64,000 nucleotides of DNA from Gammaproteobacteria bacterium. GTDB lineage: Bacteria > Pseudomonadota > Gammaproteobacteria > Pseudomonadales > Azotimanducaceae. Below the pieces are notes generated by a model, which did no database searches, was not told where the DNA came from, and was given only the letters and a program-made list of their open reading frames with translations. The stretch covers positions 62,001 through 126,000 of the forward strand of contig VXNY01000028.1 in assembly GCA_009840305.1 (NCBI GenBank), in the 5' to 3' direction. The position numbers were made by a program, and so were the translations under genes. Positions 17,773 through 27,546 of this stretch are shown here, one piece after another; positions within the stretch are counted from its first letter, which is position 1; each line of letters opens with the position of its first letter.

Positions 17773-18195
17773 GTGAACGTTGAAATCGTTGAAATATTAC
17801 CGTTTCTTCTGTACACACTAGCCGTAATAGTAATTCTCTCTGTAACTCTACTGTTTTCTTGGTTTGTCGGTGCAAAAGCGAGGCATGGTCGCGCCCAGGA
17901 TATTCCTTACGAATCCGGAATCGTTCCAGTCGGTGAAGCGGAGAATATGCGTTTGTCGATCGAGTTTTATCTGGTCGCAATTTTCTTCGTGATATTTGAC
18001 TTAGAGACGATTTTCATCGTCGCGTGGGCAATTGCCTTCTGGGAAGTAGGATGGGAGGGCTACATCGCGATCGCAGTATTTATTGTCATGCTCTTGATCG
18101 CACTTGCGTATGAGTGGCGCACCGGTGCTTTAGATTGGGGTATCAAATCGCGACACACGATGCCTGATGCGTACGCGCGGAGATCTTCGTCTTAA
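17773..18195 (+). CDS. nuoA: NADH-quinone oxidoreductase subunit A
   Basis: Small membrane subunit of respiratory complex I. It has 140 residues from a GTG start, with three membrane helices (about 8-30, 62-82 and 90-110). The family signature [19 protein letters not shown] lies in the long loop, and [25 protein letters not shown] forms the conserved helix that helps build the quinone channel next to NuoH. First gene of the operon; its stop overlaps the nuoB start (ATG at 18195) by one base. Confidence 0.95.
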   Translation: MNVEIVEILPFLLYTLAVIVILSVTLLFSWFVGAKARHGRAQDIPYESGIVPVGEAENMRLSIEFYLVAIFFVIFDLETIFIVAWAIAFWEVGWEGYIAIAVFIVMLLIALAYEWRTGALDWGIKSRHTMPDAYARRSSS

Positions 18196-18881
18196 TGCGC
18201 TGGCGCTTAGTCAAAACCTCACCGGACGAGTTGATGACTCGGTCGGACGAGGTATACGAAGAAGAAGCGTCTAAAAGTTTCTTAACTGCGCGCCTTGAGG
18301 ACTTGGTTGCTTGGGCTCGCTCAAATTCAATTTGGCCTTTCAACTTTGGCTTGTCCTGTTGTTACGTGGAAATGGCTACCGGTTTTACGTCACGCCACGA
18401 CATTTCACGCTTTGGCGCAGAAGTAATTCGTGCCACGCCGAGGCAATCAGACTTGATCGTGGTATCCGGGACTGTATTTCGAAAAATGGCTCCCGTTTTG
18501 CAGCACCTGTACGAACAGTTGTTGGAACCTCGTTGGGTGATTTCCATGGGATCTTGCGCGAATTCAGGTGGTATGTTTGATATCTACAGTGTAGTACAGG
18601 GAGTGGATAAGTTCTTGCCAGTAGATGTTTACGTACCCGGTTGTCCTCCCCGTCCCGAAGCTTTTATGCAGGGATTGAATCTACTGCAGGAGTCAGTTAA
18701 GAATACGCGCCGCCCGTTGTCTTGGGTTATCACGGAAAGTGGTGAACCGGCAAAATACGAACCAAGTCAGCGTGATCTGCACACGCCCGAACGCATGAAA
18801 ACTCGAGAGCTTGCCGAACCGAATTCCGTCGGTGCTGCGCCGTTGTCTAAAGACCTACTTGGGAAAAAGCGCGCGAAGTGA
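18195..18881 (+). CDS. nuoB: NADH-quinone oxidoreductase subunit B
   Basis: The peripheral-arm subunit that carries cluster N2, the last iron-sulfur centre before quinone. It has 228 residues with all four cluster ligands visible: the tandem Cys in GLSCCYVEM, then [12 protein letters not shown] and [12 protein letters not shown]. The C-terminal 50 residues after [11 protein letters not shown] form a charged tail like those of other gammaproteobacterial NuoB proteins. It overlaps nuoCD by 4 bases. Confidence 0.96.
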   Translation: MRWRLVKTSPDELMTRSDEVYEEEASKSFLTARLEDLVAWARSNSIWPFNFGLSCCYVEMATGFTSRHDISRFGAEVIRATPRQSDLIVVSGTVFRKMAPVLQHLYEQLLEPRWVISMGSCANSGGMFDIYSVVQGVDKFLPVDVYVPGCPPRPEAFMQGLNLLQESVKNTRRPLSWVITESGEPAKYEPSQRDLHTPERMKTRELAEPNSVGAAPLSKDLLGKKRAK

Positions 18882-20656
18882 CCGCTGAACTAGCCACGGA
18901 GAGTACCGCGTTGCTCGACACTCCAAATGTTGTACGCGAACTAACCGATCGTTTTGGCGACCAGTGCCAATATCAACAAACTGTGGACGGAATTCCTAAC
19001 GTTTGGATCGACCGCAACCAAATTACAGAAGTCCTTCAATATCTGAAACACGACGCGCAAGACAGTTTCGAGCTGATGTTCGACTTGTCTGCAATCGACG
19101 AGCGACACCGTAAGTTTCGTGCAGACCAACCTCCTTCTGACTTTACGGTGTTTTACCACTTGATGTCGTTGTCCTCAGATCAGGATCTACGCATCAAAGT
19201 ACCCTTACGAGACGAAGACTCATCTGTAGCGAGCGTGGAGTCGATCTATCCTGTAGCGAATTGGTATGAACGCGAAGCTTTCGATATGTTTGGCATTCAG
19301 TTTGAAGGCCACCCCAATTTGCGTCGCATATTGACACCGCCACTGTGGGAGGGACATCCACTTCGTAAAGAACATCCAGCTCGCGCCACCGAGATGGATC
19401 CATTCGCACTGCCCGACGAAGTACAAGATGCGCAACAAGAAGCACTACGGTTTGTACCAGAAGAGTGGGGCATGAGTCGGTCCTCGAAACACACGGACTT
19501 CATGTTCTTGAATCTTGGACCGAACCATCCAAGCGTACACGGCGTTTTTCGCATAGCACTGCAGTTAGACGGTGAGGTAATAGTTCAGGCTGTACCAGAC
19601 ATTGGCTACCATCACCGCGGCCAAGAGAAGATGGCCGAACGACAATCTTGGCACACGTACATCCCCTACACGGATCGGATTGACTACCTCGGTGGCGTCA
19701 TGAATAACTTCCCCTATGTCATGAACGTCGAAAAAATGGCGGGTATAGAGGTGCCACCTCGAGCCCAGGTGATTCGGGTGATGGTCTCCGAGATGTTTCG
19801 TATTGCGAGTCATTTGTTGTTTTACGGGACCTTTGCACAGGATGTGGGTCAAATGTCGCCCGTGTTTTATATGTTCGCTGACAGAGAACGTCTGTTCTCG
19901 ATTGTTGAGGCGATTACCGGTGGTCGTATGCACCCAAGTTGGTTCCGGATTGGTGGAGTCTGTGATGATCTTCCCGAGGGTTGGTACGAGATGGTTACTG
20001 ACTTTTGTGATTACATGCCTGCACGAATGAATCACTATGACACGATGGCATTACAAAACAAGATCCTTAAGAATCGCACCGTCGGTATCGGTGCGTACAA
20101 CACGGCAGAGGGTTTGGACTGGGGAATTACCGGACCGTCCTTACGAGCAACGGGCCATGAATGGGACCTTCGCAAAAACCGTCCTTATAGTTCATACGAT
20201 CAGTTTGACTTTGAGATTCCTACGGCTGCCAATGGTGATTGCTATGACCGCTGCGTTGTTCGAGTAGAAGAAATTCGACAGAGCCTACGCATCATTCGAC
20301 AGTGTGCAGACAACATGCCCGAGGGTCCCTACAAAGCTGACCATCCCTTGACGACCCCTCCATCCAAAGAGTTTACGATGCAACACATCGAAACGCTGAT
20401 TCATCACTTTCTTAACGTGAGTTGGGGACCAGTGATCCCACCGTCGGAGTCGGCAACGTTGGTCGAAGCGACGAAGGGTTGGACGAGCTTCTACTCCATA
20501 TCGGATGGTGGAACTATGGCGTACCGCTCGCGCGTGAGAACTCCTTCGTTTCCAGCGTTACAGCAGATACCTTTTATTAGTAACGGATTTATGGTACCGG
20601 ATTTAATCGCAATCATAGCCAGTATTGATTTCGTGATGGCGGATGTAGACCGATGA
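18878..20656 (+). CDS. nuoCD: NADH-quinone oxidoreductase fused subunit C/D
   Basis: A 592-residue fusion of the 30-kDa (NuoC, about 1-190) and 49-kDa (NuoD, about 205-592) subunits, as in E. coli and Pseudomonas. NuoC shows the signature [31 protein letters not shown]. NuoD shows [21 protein letters not shown], with the His of the quinone site, [12 protein letters not shown] and a C-terminal [27 protein letters not shown]. The start is GTG at 18878, overlapping nuoB by 4 bases. The fusion supports a gammaproteobacterial host. Confidence 0.97.
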   Translation: MTAELATESTALLDTPNVVRELTDRFGDQCQYQQTVDGIPNVWIDRNQITEVLQYLKHDAQDSFELMFDLSAIDERHRKFRADQPPSDFTVFYHLMSLSSDQDLRIKVPLRDEDSSVASVESIYPVANWYEREAFDMFGIQFEGHPNLRRILTPPLWEGHPLRKEHPARATEMDPFALPDEVQDAQQEALRFVPEEWGMSRSSKHTDFMFLNLGPNHPSVHGVFRIALQLDGEVIVQAVPDIGYHHRGQEKMAERQSWHTYIPYTDRIDYLGGVMNNFPYVMNVEKMAGIEVPPRAQVIRVMVSEMFRIASHLLFYGTFAQDVGQMSPVFYMFADRERLFSIVEAITGGRMHPSWFRIGGVCDDLPEGWYEMVTDFCDYMPARMNHYDTMALQNKILKNRTVGIGAYNTAEGLDWGITGPSLRATGHEWDLRKNRPYSSYDQFDFEIPTAANGDCYDRCVVRVEEIRQSLRIIRQCADNMPEGPYKADHPLTTPPSKEFTMQHIETLIHHFLNVSWGPVIPPSESATLVEATKGWTSFYSISDGGTMAYRSRVRTPSFPALQQIPFISNGFMVPDLIAIIASIDFVMADVDR

Positions 20657-21141
20657 GCACAGTTGAGTTGATCTCGCCGTTAACCGACGCAGAACGCAAT
20701 GAAATCGAGGCTGAAGTTGCACATCTACCCGATCGAGAATCGGCTGCGATTGACGCATTGATGATCGTACAAAAACACCGCGGGTGGATATCGGACGAAA
20801 GTCTGCGTGCGATTGCGAAATTTCTTGATATGTCCGCGGCAACACTCGACGGGATCGCGACGTTTTACAACTTGATTCATCGACAACCAGTCGGGCGCAA
20901 CGTAGTGATGGTTTGCGATAGCGTTTCTTGCTATGTGATGGGCGCAGACAGCTTTGCACAAAAATTACAGGATCATCTAGGGATCAAATTTGGTGAAACG
21001 ACTCGAGACGACTGCTTTACCCTTCTACCCATAGTTTGTCTGGGTGCGTGCGATCGAGCTCCGACGATGTTGATTAACGAAGATCTTTTCGGACCTGTAA
21101 CGGAAGACGAACTCACCGAGATTTTCTCGAGGTATAGCTGA
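20653..21141 (+). CDS. nuoE: NADH-quinone oxidoreductase subunit E
   Basis: The 24-kDa thioredoxin-fold subunit that holds [2Fe-2S] cluster N1a near the NADH site. It has 162 residues. The four ligands are in [10 protein letters not shown] and [12 protein letters not shown]. The N-terminal helical part has [30 protein letters not shown] and [15 protein letters not shown], typical of the family. It overlaps nuoCD by 4 bases and touches nuoF. Confidence 0.96.
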   Translation: MSTVELISPLTDAERNEIEAEVAHLPDRESAAIDALMIVQKHRGWISDESLRAIAKFLDMSAATLDGIATFYNLIHRQPVGRNVVMVCDSVSCYVMGADSFAQKLQDHLGIKFGETTRDDCFTLLPIVCLGACDRAPTMLINEDLFGPVTEDELTEIFSRYS

Positions 21142-22437
21142 GTGTCGCTTCAGGATACAAAACCCTTAATCGGCCGAGTGCAGGAAGTCGGAGGTCTGGT
21201 CACGCTTTCAGATTACGAAGCGGGTGGGGGCTACACTGCGGCACAAAAAGGACTGAAGCAAATGACTCCTAGCGAGATCATTGATCTCGTCCGAGAAGCG
21301 AATCTGCGAGGCCGAGGTGGAGCTGGTTTTCCAACGGGAGTCAAATGGGGATTCGCGAAAGGCGAACCACAAACACCGGGTTATAAATACCTCGTCTGTA
21401 ATGGGGACGAGATGGAACCCGGTACTTTCAAGGATCGCTATCTCATCGAATTCAATCCACACTCGCTGATTGAGGGGATGATATTGGGAGCTTATGCGAT
21501 CGGTGCCGAAAAAGCGTACGTCTTCCTGCGCGGTGAGTATCACGAGCCAAATCGTCAACTAGCGCGAGCGATCGCTGAAGCACGGGAGAAGAATTATTTA
21601 GGACGGTCGATATTTGGATCCGATTTCAATCTGGATTTACGCATCCACTTATCGGGAGGACGGTATATTTGTGGTGAAGAAACCGCATTACTGAACGCGT
21701 TGGAAGGAAAAAGGGGACAACCGCGTTACAAACCACCATTTCCTCCAGCGAGTGGAGCGTGGGGACGGCCGACGATTGTGAATAACGTCGAAACTTTGTG
21801 CAATGTACCGGCGATTATCCAGAACGGTGCTCAATGGTATCAAGATCTAGGACTGACTGAAGATGCTGGCACAAAAATTTATGGTATATCCGGTCGCGTG
21901 AATAAGCCGGGTCTGTGGGAATTACCAATGGGTACCCCTATCCGCGAATTGGTTGACGATCATGCAGGTGGAATGCGAGACGGTTACAAGTTACGTGGCA
22001 TCCTCCCCGGTGGTGCTTCTACCGACTATCTAGTCGAGGAACACTTTGATCTACCGATGGATTACAAGACGATTCAAGATGCTGGGAGTCGAATGGGTAC
22101 GGGTACGATGATTTTGATGGATGATTCGATTTGCCCAGTGGACATGGCGCGAAATCTACAACACTTTTTCGCCCAGGAGTCTTGCGGTTTTTGTACTCCG
22201 TGTCGAGAAGGTTTACCGTGGGTTGAGGAGTTGCTAGCTGACATAGAAAACGGTAATGGCAAGGACGGGGATCTTGAACTGTTAGACCAAAACGCACTAT
22301 ATATCGGAGCCCCAGGAAACACATTCTGTTTGCACGCAACCGGTGCCATCGAGCCGCTGCAATCAGCGTTGAAATATTTCCGCGACGACTTTGAACATCA
22401 CATTAAGCACAAGAGCTGTCCATACCGAAAAAGCTGA
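21142..22437 (+). CDS. nuoF: NADH-quinone oxidoreductase subunit F (NADH-binding)
   Basis: The 51-kDa subunit that binds NADH and FMN and carries cluster N3. It has 431 residues from a GTG start abutting nuoE. The glycine-rich NADH/FMN loops are visible (LRGRGGAGFPTGVKWGFA; YLVCNGDEMEPGTFKDR; GRYICGEETALLNALEG), as are the N3 ligands in ESCGFCTPCREG plus a downstream Cys in GNTFCLHATGA. Complete and normal for the family. Confidence 0.97.
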   Translation: MSLQDTKPLIGRVQEVGGLVTLSDYEAGGGYTAAQKGLKQMTPSEIIDLVREANLRGRGGAGFPTGVKWGFAKGEPQTPGYKYLVCNGDEMEPGTFKDRYLIEFNPHSLIEGMILGAYAIGAEKAYVFLRGEYHEPNRQLARAIAEAREKNYLGRSIFGSDFNLDLRIHLSGGRYICGEETALLNALEGKRGQPRYKPPFPPASGAWGRPTIVNNVETLCNVPAIIQNGAQWYQDLGLTEDAGTKIYGISGRVNKPGLWELPMGTPIRELVDDHAGGMRDGYKLRGILPGGASTDYLVEEHFDLPMDYKTIQDAGSRMGTGTMILMDDSICPVDMARNLQHFFAQESCGFCTPCREGLPWVEELLADIENGNGKDGDLELLDQNALYIGAPGNTFCLHATGAIEPLQSALKYFRDDFEHHIKHKSCPYRKS

Positions 22438-22470
22438 TTTAGATGATGGATAACCTGGAATAGATCGACC

Positions 22471-25179
22471 GTGGCGACGATACACATCGACGGCAAGACG
22501 TACGAAGCGAAGGCGGGTGAGAACCTTTTGGAAGCGATACTTTCGCAGCACTTGGATTTGCCCTATTTCTGTTGGCATCCTTCGATGGGATCAATCGGTG
22601 CTTGTCGACAGTGCGCGATTATTACCTACTCGGACGAAAACGATACCCGTGGAAGAATTGGAATGGCTTGTATGACTTCGGTCACTGATGGCATGCGCGT
22701 ATCCGTGGAAGCTCCACTAGCAAAGGATTTTCGCAGTACAGTGATTGAATGGCTCATGGAAAACCATCCGCATGACTGTCCCGTGTGTGAGGAAGGAGGA
22801 GAGTGTCACTTACAAGATATGACTGTAATGACGGGTCACTCTATGCGTCGGTATACCGGCACTAAACGCACGTGGGAAAACCAAAATCTCGGACCGTTCA
22901 TCGGCCATGAAATGAACCGCTGTATCACGTGTTACCGTTGTGTAAGGTTCTACGACGAATATGCAGGTGGTACGGATCTAGCAGCTTTCGGTTCTCGTGG
23001 TCGGATGTATTTCGGCCGTTTTGAAGACGGCACCCTCGAGAGTGAATTCGCCGGAAACTTGGTCGAGGTATGTCCTACAGGGGTATTTACGGACAAACCG
23101 TTCGCACAGTCTTACACAAGAAAATGGGATCTACAGTCGGCTCCCTCAATTTGCGTTGGTTGTGCTGTCGGATGTAACGTGTTTCCCGCGGAGCGCTACG
23201 GAGACTTGAAACGTATTACCAATCGATATCACGGCGAATTGAATGGGTATTTCTTGTGCGATCGCGGTCGTTTTGGCTCACACTTTGTTAATCATGAAAA
23301 ACGCATCAAACACGCTGGTGTACGAACTCGGAGTGGTGATTATGAATTTGGAGACGTCTCAAACGCGATCAAGGTTGCCGGTGCAACCCTAAGGGATGGA
23401 GCAATCGGGATAGGTTCGCCACGTGCGAGTTTTGAAAACAACTTCGCACTGCGTGAGTTGGTTGGAGCGGAAAATTTCTGCACTGGAATTATCGAAGCGG
23501 AGCTGGAAGTTATTAAGACCGCCCTTGACGTGATAAGCCGACAGGGCATTGTCGTACCGTCGTTGAAGCAAGTAGAAGACGCGGATGCGATCCTTATTCT
23601 TGGAGAGGACATCGCGAATACTGCCGCGCGTACCGCTCTATCTGTTCGCCAGGCGGTGCGAACAAAGTCGTTTGAAATGGCTACGGATGCTCACATTCCA
23701 ACGTGGCAGGACGCAGGCGTGCGGGGGCATGCTAAAAGTGAAAAGAGCGCATTGTTTATCGCTACTCCAGCGACTACGCGATTAGACGATATCGCTACAC
23801 AAGTCACCAGCGGCTCGGTCTCTGAACTGGTTGCGTTCGGCAGTTCGATTTGTACTAAGATTCGGTCATCTACGGCTAGTTCGGATGACTTTGCAGGACG
23901 GGTAGCCAGCACTTTACGAACTGCGAAAGCGCCGTTGATTATTACTGGCTCAAGTCTTCAAAGCATCGAGTTGGTGCAAGTAGCTGCAAATATCTGTTTT
24001 GCCCTACAAGAGCACGATCAACCAAGTTCGTTTCTTTTTGTTCCTGCTGAAGTCAACAGCGTTGGAGTCTCGTTACTCGAAGGTGGATTGTCACTTTCAA
24101 CTGCTTTACAAAGAATGGAAGAAGGCAAGGCTGCAGTTGTTTTAGAGAACGATTTATATTTCCGCGCACCTGCGGAGAGCGTGGACAGCGCACTTGGTCC
24201 CGGTAATTTTGTAGTACTTGATACATTGGAAAACCGGACTGCAGAACATGCTAGTGTTGTTTTTCCAGCGGCAACCTATGCGGAACAAACTGGGACGTTC
24301 GTCAATTACGAGACGCGCGCACAACGTTTTTACCAAGTGTTTAATCCGCAGGATGAAATCGCGCCGGCGTGGTTATGGTTGAGTCAGTTGGCCGAAACTC
24401 TAGGCACTGGAGCAACTTGGGAATCCTACGCCAGTGTTCTGGATCAATGTGCCGAACACACGTATTCGCAACTGAGGGAAATTGCGCCAAGTTCCGACTA
24501 TCGAATTGGCACCACCTCTCGAATCCCACGACAGTCGCACCGCTACAGTGGTCGCACCGCTATGAATGCGCAGGTCAACATACACGAGCCCAAGGCGAAA
24601 GTTGATACTGACACACCGTTCTCGTATTCGATGGAAGGACAAAATCCAGGGGATCAAAACGGTGCCACGATCCCGTACGTCTGGTCGCCCGGGTGGAATT
24701 CCAACCAGTCGGTGTTCAAGTTCCAGCAGGAAGTAGCCGGTAAGCTTGCCGGAGGTGACCCTGGTTTAAGACTGATTGAAAGCAACGGAGCTCAACTTCA
24801 GTACTTCGATGTCGAAACCCCTGAGTTGTCTAGAAGAGACGGCAGTTTTGAAGTAATTCCACTTCATTTAGTTTTTGGATCGGATGAGATGTCGAACCAA
24901 TCCTGGCCGATTCGAGCTCGAGTTCCGGCTCCATTTGTGCTACTGAGCCAACAAGATGCCACCAATTTAGGAGTTAAATCTGGAATGGGATTAAAAGTTG
25001 AAGGAATCACAGAGAGTTTGGAGGTTCAAGTTGATTCTCGATTGCCTAGTGGAGTGATTGGACTACCTCAAGGTCTCGCTGAAATTCCACAGAGAGAAAT
25101 CGATCGAGTTCACTTGTCGGTCGATCAAGAATTTGTCGTTCGTACCAATGTCAATCCAGAGGTGATCGCGAAAGGCTAA
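22471..25179 (+). CDS. nuoG: NADH-quinone oxidoreductase subunit G
   Basis: The largest peripheral subunit: 902 residues, a usual length, from a GTG start. The N-terminal ferredoxin domain has LPYFCWHPSMGSIGACRQCAI, the N5 motif HPHDCPVCEEGGECHLQD, and the N4-type MNRCITCYRCVRFYDEY...VCPTGVF. A further 4Fe-4S group in PSICVGCAVGCNVFP suggests that the extra N7 cluster is kept. The C-terminal 600 residues are the molybdopterin-oxidoreductase-like fold without the cofactor. It ends one base into nuoH. Confidence 0.95.
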   Translation: MATIHIDGKTYEAKAGENLLEAILSQHLDLPYFCWHPSMGSIGACRQCAIITYSDENDTRGRIGMACMTSVTDGMRVSVEAPLAKDFRSTVIEWLMENHPHDCPVCEEGGECHLQDMTVMTGHSMRRYTGTKRTWENQNLGPFIGHEMNRCITCYRCVRFYDEYAGGTDLAAFGSRGRMYFGRFEDGTLESEFAGNLVEVCPTGVFTDKPFAQSYTRKWDLQSAPSICVGCAVGCNVFPAERYGDLKRITNRYHGELNGYFLCDRGRFGSHFVNHEKRIKHAGVRTRSGDYEFGDVSNAIKVAGATLRDGAIGIGSPRASFENNFALRELVGAENFCTGIIEAELEVIKTALDVISRQGIVVPSLKQVEDADAILILGEDIANTAARTALSVRQAVRTKSFEMATDAHIPTWQDAGVRGHAKSEKSALFIATPATTRLDDIATQVTSGSVSELVAFGSSICTKIRSSTASSDDFAGRVASTLRTAKAPLIITGSSLQSIELVQVAANICFALQEHDQPSSFLFVPAEVNSVGVSLLEGGLSLSTALQRMEEGKAAVVLENDLYFRAPAESVDSALGPGNFVVLDTLENRTAEHASVVFPAATYAEQTGTFVNYETRAQRFYQVFNPQDEIAPAWLWLSQLAETLGTGATWESYASVLDQCAEHTYSQLREIAPSSDYRIGTTSRIPRQSHRYSGRTAMNAQVNIHEPKAKVDTDTPFSYSMEGQNPGDQNGATIPYVWSPGWNSNQSVFKFQQEVAGKLAGGDPGLRLIESNGAQLQYFDVETPELSRRDGSFEVIPLHLVFGSDEMSNQSWPIRARVPAPFVLLSQQDATNLGVKSGMGLKVEGITESLEVQVDSRLPSGVIGLPQGLAEIPQREIDRVHLSVDQEFVVRTNVNPEVIAKG

Positions 25180-26156
25180 TGTTCTTCGAAAACATCAATT
25201 GGTCCTATGTACTCATCCTCCCGTTGATAGGTGGTGCTCTAGGAGGCGCGCTTGTACTGGTGTGGTGGGAACGTCGACTTCTAGGATTTTTTCAGGACCG
25301 CTTAGGACCCAACCGTGTTGGGTGGTTTGGAATTTTGCAGTCGCTCGCAGACGCGATCAAGTTGATCACTAAAGACGATTGGGTACCACCATTTGGCGAC
25401 CGAGCGCTCTTCATTCTCGCGCCAATCATTGTCGCAGGAGCAATGCTCATGGCATACGCGGTGCTGCCGCTCGGTCCAGGACTGATCATTGCCGATTCAA
25501 ATATTGCTATCCTCTGGATTTTGGCGATGTCTTCGCTAGCGGTCTATGGAGTACTTCTCGCTGGTCTAGCCAGTAATAACAAGTACTCTTTGCTCGGTGG
25601 TTTGCGCTCCGCCGCACAAATGGTTACCTACGAAGTGTTCATGGGTTTGTCATTACTTGGCGTGGTGATGCTGACAGGGTCGTTTAGTCTGAAAGATGTC
25701 GTACATGCGCAAGAAGACATGTGGTTCTGCATCCCGCAATGCGTGGGATTGGTAATCTTTCTAATTGCTGGTTTAGCCGAGTCCCATCGCTTGCCTTTCG
25801 ACTTGCCCGAAGCAGAGCACGAACTAACGGCAGGGTTTCATACCGAGTATTCGGGGATGAAATTTGCTTTGATCATGGCCGCAGAATACTTGTCACTGAT
25901 TTTGATTTCCGCACTCATCGTGGTCTTGTTCTTCGGTGGTTGGTTGGGACCTAAATTTCTCCCAAGTGCATTTTTGTCGGGCATTGTGTGGTATGGTTTG
26001 AAAGTGCTGATTGTCATCAACTTTTTCATCCTGCTCCGCGCCGCGATTCCACGCCCGCGCTACGATCAATTGATGTCGTTAGGATGGAAAATTTTGTTGC
26101 CGCTGTCGCTGCTCAACATTTTGATCACGGGAGCGATCTTGCTTGGAACGCAGTAG
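25179..26156 (+). CDS. nuoH: NADH-quinone oxidoreductase subunit H
   Basis: The membrane subunit that forms the quinone chamber at the arm-membrane junction. It has 325 residues and eight predicted helices. Signature segments are WWERRLLGFFQDRLGPNRVGWFGILQSLADAIKLITKDDW and GLAESHRLPFDLPEAEHELTAGFHTEYSGM, which contains the conserved Glu/Asp-rich loop. It ends with AAIPRPRYDQLMSLGWK. The start overlaps the nuoG stop codon by one base, so translation is coupled. Confidence 0.96.
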   Translation: MFFENINWSYVLILPLIGGALGGALVLVWWERRLLGFFQDRLGPNRVGWFGILQSLADAIKLITKDDWVPPFGDRALFILAPIIVAGAMLMAYAVLPLGPGLIIADSNIAILWILAMSSLAVYGVLLAGLASNNKYSLLGGLRSAAQMVTYEVFMGLSLLGVVMLTGSFSLKDVVHAQEDMWFCIPQCVGLVIFLIAGLAESHRLPFDLPEAEHELTAGFHTEYSGMKFALIMAAEYLSLILISALIVVLFFGGWLGPKFLPSAFLSGIVWYGLKVLIVINFFILLRAAIPRPRYDQLMSLGWKILLPLSLLNILITGAILLGTQ

Positions 26157-26165
26157 GGACGAGAT

Positions 26166-26684
26166 ATGCTGAGTCAAATTAAAACACTCTGGACCGTCTT
26201 CGTGCACTTGTTCAAGCGCAATGAAACGGTGCAATATCCAGAGGAAATGCCCTATCAAGCACCTCGCTATCGCGGGCGCATCATTTTGACGCGCGATCCA
26301 GATGGAGAAGAACGCTGTGTTGCCTGCAACCTCTGTGCTGTTGCGTGTCCGGTCGACTGCATTGCCTTACAAAAAACTGAGAAGGATGAAGATGGACGAT
26401 GGTACCCAGAGTTTTTCCGAATTAACTTCTCTCGTTGCATCATGTGTGGAATGTGCGAGGAAGCATGTCCCACCTATGCGATACAGCTCACCCCAGACTT
26501 TGAATTGTGTGAGTTCGATCGCAACAACATGGTCTATGAGAAAGAGCACTTGCTGATTGATGGTACCGGGAAGTATCCGGACTACAGCTTTTGGCACGTA
26601 GCTGGAAAAACGATTGATGGAAAAGACAAAGGGGAAGCACAAAACGAAAACAAACCGGAAGACGTACGGAGCTTGCTCCCTTAG
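26166..26684 (+). CDS. nuoI: NADH-quinone oxidoreductase subunit I
   Basis: The ferredoxin-like subunit carrying clusters N6a and N6b. It has 172 residues with two perfect 4Fe-4S motifs: [15 protein letters not shown] near residue 56 and [17 protein letters not shown] near residue 95. The rest is the usual extended form, ending after the [16 protein letters not shown] segment. Located in the standard order between nuoH and nuoJ. Confidence 0.97.
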   Translation: MLSQIKTLWTVFVHLFKRNETVQYPEEMPYQAPRYRGRIILTRDPDGEERCVACNLCAVACPVDCIALQKTEKDEDGRWYPEFFRINFSRCIMCGMCEEACPTYAIQLTPDFELCEFDRNNMVYEKEHLLIDGTGKYPDYSFWHVAGKTIDGKDKGEAQNENKPEDVRSLLP

Positions 26685-26705
26685 GATGAATCGGGTCGCG
26701 TTCTC

Positions 26706-27227
26706 ATGGGATTGAGCTTTTTACTGTTTTACATTTCCGCGGCGGTCGCGATTACGACAGCTATTATGGCAGTGACTCGAAAGAACGCGTCGCACGCGCT
26801 CATTTACCTCGTCGTGACTCTACTGTCAATTGCGGTGATTTTCTTCCTACTAGGTGCACCGTTCGCGGCAGCACTTGAAATTGTTATATACGCCGGTGCC
26901 ATCGTCGTGTTGTTCTTGTTCGTCGTCATGATGTTGAATCTCGGTCGGTCGTCTGTCGCCCGTGAAAGCCAGTGGCTTCGACCCGGTATGTGGGTACTCC
27001 CAGCTATTCTGTCGGGGGTACTTTTCATTGTCTTTGGATACACCGTTCTGCAAACCGAAAATAGTGCGATGATTGAAGGTCAGGTCGTACCACCGAAAGA
27101 AGTCGGGACCGTGTTGTTCCACGAATATCTCTTAGGCGTAGAGTTGGCTGGTGTATTACTGTTGGCCGCACTTGTCGGAGCGTTCCATTTAGGAAGAAGG
27201 TACTTGGAAGAGCGGCGAGAGAATTGA
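26706..27227 (+). CDS. nuoJ: NADH-quinone oxidoreductase subunit J
   Basis: A membrane-arm subunit of 173 residues with five hydrophobic helices. The third carries the family's FAAALEIVIYAGAIVVLFLFVVMMLNL block, with the pi-bulge region and the conserved Glu and Tyr. Between helices four and five is a short polar loop. The stop is one base from the start of nuoK. Confidence 0.95.
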   Translation: MGLSFLLFYISAAVAITTAIMAVTRKNASHALIYLVVTLLSIAVIFFLLGAPFAAALEIVIYAGAIVVLFLFVVMMLNLGRSSVARESQWLRPGMWVLPAILSGVLFIVFGYTVLQTENSAMIEGQVVPPKEVGTVLFHEYLLGVELAGVLLLAALVGAFHLGRRYLEERREN

Positions 27228-27228
27228 C

Positions 27229-27546
27229 ATGACCACCGCCCTCAGTATTCCACTAGAGCACGTATTCTTTCTAGCGATCATTCTGTTCTTGATTGGTGCG
27301 TTCGGTGTACTCATTCGTCGAAACATTATTTTCATGTTACTCTCTCTTGAGATAATGATGAACGCGTGCGGTTTAGCTTTTGTTGCAGCTGGAGCTCGGT
27401 GGGCTGAACCGGACGGGCAGATCATGTTCATGTTCATTCTCGCGTTAGCAGCAGCCGAAGTAGCAGTTGCTTTGGGTCTGGTCGTGCAACTTGCGCGCCG
27501 GTTTGAAACCCTTGACATTGATCGCGCGGAAGAGCTAAACGGCTAA
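27229..27546 (+). CDS. nuoK: NADH-quinone oxidoreductase subunit K
   Basis: A membrane-arm subunit of 105 residues and three helices. It keeps the two buried acidic residues of the family, in LLSLEIMMNACGLAFVA and FILALAAAEVAVALGLVVQL, which are part of the proton path. The stop codon overlaps the ATG of nuoL by one base. Confidence 0.96.
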   Translation: MTTALSIPLEHVFFLAIILFLIGAFGVLIRRNIIFMLLSLEIMMNACGLAFVAAGARWAEPDGQIMFMFILALAAAEVAVALGLVVQLARRFETLDIDRAEELNG